The position numbers were made by a program, and so were the translations under genes. A DNA stretch of 64,000 nucleotides from Copromyces sp. CBS 386.78 (Eukaryota; Ascomycota; Sordariomycetes; Sordariales; Sordariaceae): NCBI GenBank assembly GCA_030685235.1, contig MU839196.1, forward strand, positions 80,708 to 144,707, written 5' to 3'. Positions 30,684 to 39,900 of the stretch are shown here, piece by piece. Position 1 is the first letter of the stretch, and every line of letters starts with the position of its first letter. Below the pieces are notes generated by a model. That model searched no databases and had not been told where the DNA came from. It saw nothing but the letters and a program-made list of their open reading frames with translations.

Positions 30684-32094
30684 TTAAATTAGAGAGAGTC
30701 TTTTCGCACCGCCATCAAAGTCTATTCGCACCGCCGCCCCACCGTCGCCCCGCCCTTCCCGCGCGCTAATGCACCCCAAAATTTTTGAGCCAATCAAATC
30801 GCTCGCATCCAGATCGTGGTCCACACCTCCTGTTCTTGGCGTCAGCAAACCGTACCGCGCCCGCCAAGCCCCCAGATTACAGCCCATTACACATTCAAAC
30901 CCCTGTACGTGCCAGATTTCGTAACCAGTAATCCATCGTTACACTTAGCGATTTACATCGTCGCATCGCATCGCTTCCTCCATCACCATCCATTACCACC
31001 CTCCTTATAATCAATCAAACCACCATCGCGCACATCACGAGATATCCCCAAGTAAACAAAGCGCTGTCATCTGTCAATAGTAAGAAATGATCCGTCATTT
31101 TTTTCTGTGCGTTTCCCTAACTAATTGTAACGCAGATGGCCGATGCAGCGACCTAGCCGATGGCGCACACCTCGCCATGATGCCCCCTTTGCTCCAGAAC
31201 CTCGCGCTCCCCGGTTGACTGCGCTAGTTAACACTCAAGCCCCCCCTCCTTCAACTGCGCCAGCTCAACTCCAAGCGGTGGTATTACGACTTCGAGGAAG
31301 GCCTCGCCTGCAGCCCAGCCGCGGCCGCCAGCCCAGGGCAGGCCGAAACCCTATTGCCTCGATACGAGTGGCGCTATTTATCCAGCGAAACGTGTCTGCA
31401 TGGGAGGGTGTAGACCTTGAGCAAGCTGATGAGGCTGACCGCCGCGGTCCAGCTGGTACACAGACGAGGGGACGAGGCCGCCCTCGTAGCAGTACAAGAG
31501 GAGGAGATACAGAGAGAGGTGGCAGATCTACACGGGGACGAGGAGGTCATACTGCTGGCACTGCGAGAGGAGGAGGCACTCCTACCAGCACTGCTCCTAC
31601 TGGCACGCAGGGCAGTCGTCGCAGCACACGTATCGCTGGCACGCAATAGTAAATGAGGCTCTGGGGACTCGCTGGCAATCAGACTGATTGAGAGCGATTA
31701 TACGATAAATATCAGATAGATTATCATTGTATGGATTAATATAGATTGAGTGCGATTGATTAATCGCTCAATTGAGCGATGTGCGACCGTATGATATGCG
31801 ACCGTACCGCTAAGTGCGCTGTAAAGTGTGCTGTAAAGTGGCCAATCTGGGTGCACATCTGGGTGCACATCTGGGTGGGCTGGGCACGTGACATTTGATG
31901 AAAGAATGTAATGCCCAGATTTCTGGTGTGAAATTTATGAAAGAATACCGCTGCCAAGCTGAGTGTGGACCCTGATCTGGATGCGAGCGATTTGATTGGC
32001 TCAAAAATTTTGGGGTGCATTAGCGCGCGGGAAGGGCGGGGCGGCGGTGCGAATAGACTTTGATGGCGGTGCGAAAAGACTCTCTCTTAAATTA
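30684..32094. mobile_element. TIR DNA element A (1395 bp) with 8-bp target duplication
   Basis: The element spans 30,692-32,086 and is flanked by the exact 8-bp direct repeat TTAAATTA (30,684-30,691 and 32,087-32,094). The long terminal inverted repeats start GAGAGAGTCTTTTCGCACC and extend over 30,692-30,826 and 31,963-32,086; the left arm has an extra ~11 bp. GC-normal and without RIP signature, in contrast to the Copia DNA around it. The interior carries a putative intron (31,080-31,135), the start MADAAT then a stop, and a terminal Arg/Gly/Thr-rich coding segment ending RRSTRIAGTQ. It is non-autonomous. The 8-bp duplication fits hAT or a Mutator relative; superfamily undecided. Confidence 0.92.
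31440..31649 (+). pseudogene. Arg/Gly-rich C-terminal coding remnant in element A
   Basis: In the frame ending at the stop 31,647-31,649 the element encodes repeats of the type STRGRGG, then GTPTSTAPTGTQGSRRSTR and IAGTQ. The same C-terminus occurs in element B (33,400-33,516), with mostly conservative replacements. It is probably the 3' end of the parent element's gene, left after internal deletion. The longer frame starting at 31,143 is out of register with the MADAAT start. Confidence 0.6.
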
Positions 32095-32109
32095 ATTGAA
32101 CCTAGCGCT

Positions 32110-32713
32110 TAAAGTAAAATATCCTTCGATTTTATATTTAAATATTTTACTTTTCTAAATATTTTATTAATTGCTCTCTCTACTAATTTTATTATTAATT
32201 TATTAGTACTTATCTCCTTCCCGACCTTCGAATTATAGGAAGTTGCTTTTAACGTTAGGAGATTCGTTCAATTAATAAGTTAGAAATAGGGTAAAGTTAT
32301 TATAAAAGTAGAAATTAATTATTTAATTACTAAGGGTAGCCGGTTAGACTCTATTAAACGTTAAGATTTGCCCCCGGTCCTAAAGATTTACTATAATTTC
32401 GAATATTACGAATTGGGAGACTTCTTTAAATAAGTAGAAGAAATATACTTTAATAATTATAAAGAAATAAAGTTGTAAGTAGAAGTCGATAAGGATATCC
32501 TTCGTACTAAGGGTATTTAAATCTTTAACTATATATAGGTATATATATATAAATTCGATAAGTACGGCCGCTTTTAGAAGGTAAAGGTTCGCTTTATAGT
32601 TAAAAGGGATTAATAATATTATTATAGGAAAGAAACGTACGCCTCTATATTAGCTGGTCGTTCTTTTTAATCTATTATCGTTTACGCTATTAAATTCAAT
32701 TTCGAATTTATTT
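32110..32713 (+). pseudogene. Copia reverse transcriptase relic, N-terminal part
   Basis: Translation near 32,520-32,713 gives ...YKFDKYGRF-KVK-RF, then ETYAS-LAGRSF and a segment ending at FEFI. This is the N-terminal part of a Copia RT (compare KWVYTYKFDKHG, VVRGDQQ, ETYA). The frame is cut by element B and resumes at about 33,930. Confidence 0.75.
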
Positions 32714-33929
32714 AGAGAAACTCTACTCGTACGGCCATGAAACTCTATTCGGACCGTAACCCACTTTTTTTCTCACACATATCCCTAACCCTGCCGCCCC
32801 GTCCCCGTCAGCACCAATCCCTCTCGTACCGCGACCGCCAAGCTCCTAGATTACAGCCCATTACACATTCTGACCCCTGCACAGGCCACTTTTCGTATTA
32901 CCCAGTAATCCAGACCAGACTTGGCGATTTTCTGGCACGCATCGTCGCATCGCTTCCTCCACCAAACCTCTCACATCATCACCCCCATCTACGAAATCAA
33001 TCCACCGTATCGCACATCACGAGATATCCCCAAGTAAACAAAGCGCTGGCATCTGTCAACGGTAAGAAATGATCCGTCATTTTTTCTGTGCGTTTCCCTA
33101 ACTAATCGTGACGCAGATGGCCGATGCAGCGACCCAACCGACGGGCGCATGCGACCGTAGCGCGAATATCCCTAACGATCTCATCGACCCCCCCTCCTCC
33201 CCCCCCCCCCCCAGCGATACCCCTGCTCAGCCAGTTGAGCCCACCTCTGCCCAGCCTATGGAGTGCGATGGAGAGAGCGATTGCCATCACGACAGCGATA
33301 ACGAAACTCCTCCCCTACATCCAGTATTCACAACTCAATACGACTCTCCCTCGTGGCAGTACAAGAGGAGGAGGCACAGGGGGGGATAGCAGATCTACAC
33401 GGGGACGAGGAGGTCGTACTACTGGCACTGTAAGAGGAGGCACACCTGCCAGCACTGCTCCTGCTGGCACACAGGGCAGTCGTCGCAGCACACGTATCGC
33501 TAGCACACAGCAGTAACTCTGGGAGCCTTCTGGCAGGAGACTGAGCGATTACACGATAGATTTCAGATAGATTATCATTGTATGGATTAATGTAGATTGA
33601 GTGCGATTGATTGATCGCTCAATTGAGTGATGTGCGCTCAATTGAACGATGTGCGACCGTGCGATGTGCGACCGTGCCGCTAAGTGCTCTGTAAAGTGCA
33701 CTGTAAAATGCCCTGTAAAGTGCGATATGGGGGTGCAGATCTGGGCTGGCCACTGCGGTCTGATGTCACGCATGAAAAATGGTATTGCCCAGATTTCTGG
33801 GCGAAATTTTCGAAAGAATACATGTGACATCTGGGACCGCACGAGGGTTAGGGATATGTGTGAGAAAAAAAGTGGGTTACGGTCCGAATAGAGTTTCATG
33901 GCCGTACGAGTAGAGTTTCTCTTTATTTA
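32707..33929. mobile_element. TIR DNA element B (1207 bp) with perfect 78-bp TIRs
   Basis: The element spans 32,715-33,921 between exact 8-bp direct repeats TTTATTTA (32,707-32,714; 33,922-33,929). Terminal inverted repeats 32,715-32,792 and 33,844-33,921 match perfectly over 78 bp (GAGAAACTCTACTCGTACGG...). No RIP signature. It shares with element A a block of about 120 bp containing ACATCACGAGATATCCCC, a putative intron and the ATGGCCGATGCAGCGACC start. It also shares the Arg/Gly-rich C-terminal coding segment and a GATTGATTGATCGCTCAATTG-type subterminal region. TIR sequences differ between A and B. Non-autonomous; it interrupts the Copia RT. Confidence 0.95.
33117..33389 (+). CDS. Short ORF in TIR element B (N-terminal remnant)
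   Basis: Putative intron 33,062-33,116 (GTAAGA donor, CCCTAACTAA branch region, GCAG acceptor) directly precedes ATG 33,117. The 90-aa product starts MADAATQPTGACDRSANIP, is Pro/Ser/Asp-rich and ends ...WQYKRRRHRGG. It probably is the N-terminus of the parent element's protein, fused by deletion to sequence just upstream of the C-terminal remnant in another frame. No catalytic domain remains. Confidence 0.45.
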   Translation: MADAATQPTGACDRSANIPNDLIDPPSSPPPPSDTPAQPVEPTSAQPMECDGESDCHHDSDNETPPLHPVFTTQYDSPSWQYKRRRHRGG

Positions 33930-34620
33930 ATACAATATTATAAATACCTTCGTTAATACTTATTTTAATAAGGAGATTTATATACGTATACCCCCTAGAT
34001 ATTAAAAATATTATACAGTATTTAAATTATTTAAAGCTTTTTATAGTTTATAATATATTCTTCTATTTTAGTAACGAAAATTTAATAGTACTTTTAAAAA
34101 TATAGGTTTCTAATTATTATTCAAAGATTTATATATTTTCAAATACGGTAAGATTTTAATCTTCTATTATATTAATAATATTATATTTACTTTCAATTAG
34201 AAATTATATAATAAAATTAGTTAAATAATAAAGAATTTGGAGGAGAAGTATAAATTTATAGGGGGTAATAACCTCTAATAGTTTTTAGGTATTGAGATTA
34301 TTCGAGATTGAAAGGTAGGATTAATTTAGTTATCCTAATAGGAATATATTTATAAAATTACTAAATTTATTAAAAATCCTTATATTTTTGCTTTTATTCT
34401 AATAAATAATAAAGAACTTTTCCTTTATAATAGTATAGCTACCTTCGATAAAATACGGGATTATTAGGTCGTCGTCGGATTAATAATATATATTATAATA
34501 CTTACCCGAATAAATATTGCCTTTATAATTAGCCGCCTAATTCGCTATAATTATAACCCTAGTCCTTAATATTATAAGGCTGCTAATAAAATATTATACT
34601 ACTTTTAATTCTACCTAAAT
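33930..34620 (+). pseudogene. Copia reverse transcriptase/RNase H relic, C-terminal part
   Basis: Resumes after element B with EIYIRIPPRY, then LFKAFYSLQ-type (family LxKALYGLKQ) near 34,000-34,070, a W/FLGIEIIRD motif near 34,280-34,310, and NIAFIISRLIRYNYNP-P-YYKAANK near 34,510-34,590, which matches the TRPDIAFAVSRLSRF part before RNase H. Stops and transitions throughout. Confidence 0.8.
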
Positions 34621-35279
34621 CTCTTTCTTTACTTTAAATCGTTATTAAAATTTAAAATAACTTTAAATACTTTATACGCCGATAATACTCTAAATTAGAA
34701 AAGCTTATATAGCTTTATAATTAAATTATTCGGTAGTCTCGTCTACTGGGGTACTACTAAATAGAAAATAATATTAATTTTAATTATTAAAATAGAATTA
34801 CTATCGATTTCTAACGTTATAAAAGAAGCTATTACTATTATACGTCTATATAAAGAAATTAAAATTCCTTTCAATTAAGAAGTCCCAATAATCGGCTATA
34901 ATAATATTTAGACGATCTATATTCTAACCGTTAAAATATTATAATTAATAATTAAATTAAAATATATCGATATTTATCGTTATTAGTTATAGTAGGAGAT
35001 TATAGAAGGAAGGATTGTAATCGAATATTTGGAAATAAAGAAGATACTAGTAGACGGTTTAATAAAGGTATTAGGATAGCTAAATTATAAGAAGTTCAGG
35101 GATTTAATAGGGATGGCGAACGCGCCGGCTCGGAAAGAGATAAGGATTAGGAGGGAAGTTCCCGACGACGTTTTAGAGGATACTTATAATTTAATTAAAG
35201 AGATTAACGTATTAGAAGAGAGAAAATTATAAATAGCTTCACTTTTACCCTATTTTAGGAAGGTCTATAAGTAAGGGGG

Positions 35280-35470
35280 TGTATTAGATTAGAGGGTGGA
35301 TATTTAGGTTTCTAGCTATACTCAATCTAGGTTAGCCGCCCAGCCCCCTAGATTATTAGTTTCTAGGTCCCTTTAGAATACTCCAGCACCCCCCAGACCT
35401 TCTGGGGCTTCTGGGCGAGTCAGTTACACACACTCTTCAATCAATCAATTCTGCACAGTCACATCTAACA
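35280..35470 (+). repeat. 3' LTR of the Copia element
   Basis: 191 bp, preceded by a purine-rich tract (GTAAGGGGG, 35,271-35,279). Ends in ACATCTAACA, followed by the target duplication GTAGG. Its outer (right) half retains ancestral C residues that are T in the 5' LTR; its left half shows the reverse. Confidence 0.93.
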
Positions 35471-36998
35471 GTAGGTTCGTTAGCTTAGGACTTCACAACG
35501 TATATACTCTTTACAACTCAACGGAACCAATATTCCACCAATTTTCATGCAAGAAGTTGGTATCAACCCGATACGCTTCCTCCATCTTATACACTTTGTT
35601 CAGTTTTCCGGTTTGAGTGTGGTCATCCCGTTGTTTTCTTGTTAAGTTTTTGCACACCCCTATCAGAAGAACCGCGCTAACAAACTATTAAGTACTGATG
35701 TGTAATTCATGTTAGCCCGGAGGTCCGACATCCACCTCTTCATCTTCAGATCTGCTTGATACACTGTCATAATGAATTGGAGAGGGAGCATCTTCCATTA
35801 TACAGACATTGGGAGGTGCTTGGTTTTAGACTCCGATGCTTAACAAAGACAGTCGTTAACACTTTCGCTGGTTAAGTCACACAGCAAACTGCTAGTGTTC
35901 CTGGTTCCCGCTCAGACCCACAGGTATCTCTGTTGCGCTTACCTCAATAAGAAGGACTACGATGACCTGCGTTAACAATCCCCGCAAAGCGCACCCCGAA
36001 CCACTAACAGATATCATCATGTGCCGAGACTTGCTCGACTTCGTTGACATGCCTGGTTACAACATCTGCAGCTCAGTTGCTCCTTCCTCACTTCCATTCT
36101 AACTTTGACGGAAAGTGAGAGGGACCCGACCATGCTGCTGATCACGTCGAGTCTTCGTTCAAATTTCTCTCCCTCTCAGAGTGGTTTCTCTTCCCACAAA
36201 TTTCCTCCTCTTTGACTGTACCCATCCGACTTATTCTCGTCAACTTCGCTCACGATCCACCGTTGTTAAAATGTTTGGTTTCCTGCCCTTCCACCTTCTC
36301 TCAAAATGCCACAACCGGCACAACCTCTGATTGGGCCAATTGATCTCTGGCCTTCTTGCCCCAATGTCAGCAACTTCATCCTCGACACATGGTGATGCAC
36401 TGTATCCGCTGCTGCCCAACGCAGTTCAGGCCCTTGCTTGGCTGACACGACTGGTAGGATCGGGCTGCCCATTTGTGATTATCTTTACAATCTAATACTG
36501 GTTTGTTTGTTAGCTCGGTACGCCTGGTCTACTGGACGAGATCTCTCTCAAATTGTTCTCAACCCCTTACGAGCATAAATACAAATGGCTCTGTACGGTT
36601 CAAAGGGCTCTAATGAAAATCAATATCGCATATCAAACTCCCCAAACCAATATATTCAAGGTAAGATACGCCTTGATTATTGAACGAAACGAATCATCAA
36701 AATGTCAAAACGCCTCAAAGAAGTTGACTCGAGGTCTCGAGCTAACAAACAAACCAGTATTAGATTGTACGTTACGGCCACTCGCCATGTAGCATCCAGC
36801 CATGCGTTTCCGCGACATCGACAGCTCAGATTGGACACGATCATGGCCCTGGTCGTCTCGTCGCCTTCCGTTACCCCGCCTACCCCGGTTCTCATCTTCA
36901 GCTACCTGTCAGGTTATATTTCTCACGCCAAAAACATTCTCCTCAATGTCCCGGCATTGATACCACAAACCCTCACTGCTTCCTGCCGTTGAGCGACC
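35471..36998. other. Intergenic, upstream of the NLR-type gene
   Basis: About 1.5 kb of GC-normal DNA from the Copia target duplication to the NLR start codon. No supported gene; overlapping short frames without domains. Probably contains the NLR promoter. Confidence 0.55.
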
Positions 36999-39900
36999 AT
37001 GCCGTCCGTACGAAAAAAATTGCGCTCTTTATGGCAACCAAAACAGGGTCCATTTGATCCAGCATCTCCGGATTCCGACAAGGCCTCGCAGCCCACAGTC
37101 ACGAGTGATTTTACCAACGCGTCTCCAAGTTCACGGTCCTCTTCCCCACCAGTCTTCTCTTCCGGCGGTCTCAGGCCCACGAGAAAAGCGGACAAATCTC
37201 TAAATCCTCCGGTCTTTCCCGACGGTATTGAAGTGTGGCACGATTGCGAGAATGCCGCGGTTGATATCTGCTTTATCCACGGTCTGACCGGCGACCGAAA
37301 TCACACCTGGACATCTGACGGACAGTCAGAACCATGGCCAAAGAAGCTCCTCCCCCCAAAGCTTCCGAATGCACGCATTTTGACATATGGTTACGACGCA
37401 TATGTGGTGGCGAGGGGCGGATCTGGTCCTTCGTCAAACCGCTTGAGCGACCACGGACAAAACCTGATCAGCGATCTCGCCGGTGACAGAGCCGGGAGCA
37501 ATGCCGCAGCGACAAGACGGCCCATCATCTTCGTCACACATAGTCTTGGTGGTCTAGTATGCAAGAAGGGCCTTCTCATCTCGCGCGCTAGTGGGCGCCA
37601 AGACTATCAACAAATCTCCGAGGACACTCGTGGAGTCATTTTCATGGGCACTCCCCATCGGGGATCGTGGCTTGCGGGATTGGCGGAGATACCTGTGTCT
37701 ATGCTGAGACTTTTCATGTCCAGTAACAAGACCCTGTTGGACGTACTGGGCACGAGTAGCGAGTTCCTAGATGATATCAACAATGGGTTCTTCGGAATGG
37801 TTCGTGATAGGACTCATGGTAACAATCAGATTCGAGTCCAATGCTTTTTTGAGGAGATGCCGACAGTAGCAGGAAAGCCGGTGGTCCCAAAGGTTTCTGC
37901 TACTATTGATGGATACAGTGCCATCTCAATTCATGCCAATCATCGAAACATGGTCAAGTTTTGGTCACATGCCGATACTGGGTTCGTCAGGGTTTGGAAT
38001 GTCCTTTCCGAATGGGTACAGATACCACTCATGGATAAAGAAGTTAATCAGGGCGGAAATTTGCAAGGTCAGTCGTCAGATTCTGTGGGCAGGCATGTCT
38101 TATTTGCAAATGGACTGACCGTCAAAGGAGCTCTAGTGTCACTTGCAGCCCCAGTGGAAGAAGTACGCCCAGTCTCTGTGGATGGTGTCCATCCAGTCCC
38201 TCTGGGGGGACAACACCCAGCCCCTGCCGAAGAGGTGCCCCTAATACCCGAACCATCGCTTCCCCCAACCTCATGGCAAGAATGCCTCCAATCGCTCGCC
38301 TTTCCAACCATGCGTGACCGATTCCAGGACATCGAGCCGGCCGCAAGTGGCACTTGCATGTGGTTCCTTGAACATCCTACGTACAAGAGATGGATGGAGA
38401 TCCCTCAAGGACTGCTATGGATCATGGGGAACCCCGGTGTCGGGAAGTCCACACTCACAAAGTACGCCCTCAAACATGGCAAAGCCACAGCTGTCTCTGA
38501 AGAAGACAATCCTTTAATCCTCTCATTCTTCGTTCACGCCCGGGGTGACGAACTCCAGAAGACACCAGCGGGTCTCTTCCGCGCTCTTCTTCACCAGATC
38601 CTCTTAGAAGAACCGCATTCTTTGCCCCAGTTGATCGCCACTTTCGATGAAAAACTCAAGAGTTATGGCAGAGCCGGCGAGGCCTGGCGATGGCATCAAA
38701 GAGAACTGTCGGAGAATCTCAAATCCTGTCTTCCGCTTTTAGTATCCCGACGTCCAGTATGGATCTACATAGATGCCTTAGACGAGCTCGGCAAGGACAA
38801 TGCGATCGACATTGTGCAGGCATTCAAATTGCTGCTGCGCAATCTTGGATCGGATGATAAGACCAATATTACAGGGACGGGCGGCACTAGCACCTCCAAG
38901 CTTCAGTTTCGACTCTGTTTCTCATGTCGGTACTTTCCAATCATCAACAATGACCAATCCGTGATGGAAATCAACGTGGCGAAGGAGAACGGCGATGACA
39001 TCGCCGCCTTTGTCGAGGCAAAGCTTTGTGAAGCCACAGCGTTGGATATATCTTCATCACAAGTACCTAAGCTTATCACGAAAGGCGCTAACGGCGTCTT
39101 CCTCTGGGCTTCCTTGGTAGTGGGTCAGGTACTACAGCTCCATCGCGAGGGCGCGGGATTGAAACGCATTGAGGCCGAAATACACGCCATTCCGAAGACT
39201 CTTGAAACCCTCTATCAAGAGATATTGCGAGGCATGGGGCCGGACTCTCTATGGTTGATACAATGGGTATGCTTCGCAACCCGGTCGTTGAGACTGGACG
39301 AATTGCAATGGGCTTTGGCATTCAACCCTGAAAACCCTCAGCTATCTATACATGAATGCCGGCAATCCAAAAACTACGTCGAAGATCTCGACGGTGTATG
39401 GCGACAAATCCGAACCCTCAGTTGCGGCCTTGTCGAATTGATCTCATCAGACTGGGCCAATCATCGATATGTTATGCCCACTCTATCATGGAGTGACGAA
39501 AGTCCAATTCCGAGAGTTGGAAAGTGCTACACCGCCCAGTTCATTCATCAGTCGGTCAAAGAATTTTTCCTCGATCATGGCCTTAAGGCGCTGGATAAAA
39601 CGTCAACAACGCCCAAGCAAGCAATTGCGGTGGCCAACCTCCGTTTGACTAAAGCTTGTCTTCACTTGCTGACAACGAAAGAGGTGGTAGAATACCATGC
39701 CAGTCACAGCGAAACTTCCCAGCTTTGGCGAGAAATCACCGACCCAACAGGGCCCGGGTGTGAGGACTGGGAGGTTGATGCATGTGATTTACGTTACTCA
39801 CTGATCAACTGCTTCCCCATGCTTGACTATGCCTTGCTCTGTTGGGGCACACATGCCAAGCAGGCCTGTGCGTACGACCGTTCAGTGATTGAGACAGGCT

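Larger units (their letters stand above)
27290..35470 (+). mobile_element. Complete Ty1/Copia LTR retrotransposon, RIPed, with two nested insertions
   Basis: Flanked by the 5-bp direct repeat GTAGG (27,285-27,289 and 35,471-35,475) and bounded by two LTRs beginning TG and ending TA/CA. Total 8181 bp; removing the two nested TIR elements and their duplicated target sites leaves about 5.56 kb, a normal Copia size. Domain order integrase then RT then RNase H identifies Ty1/Copia. The integrase C-terminal region (about 30,220-30,480) reads LSYLRIYSYKVYVM...IGYFVGYAT...ILFNES. RT and RNase H lie at 32,490-34,620. The interior is saturated with TpA transitions and stops. It cannot encode a working polyprotein. 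Confidence 0.93.

Noticed and set aside
31374..31646. 90-codon minus-strand frame in TIR element A
   Set aside because: Antisense of the Arg/Gly-rich segment that is conserved, in the plus frame, in element B.
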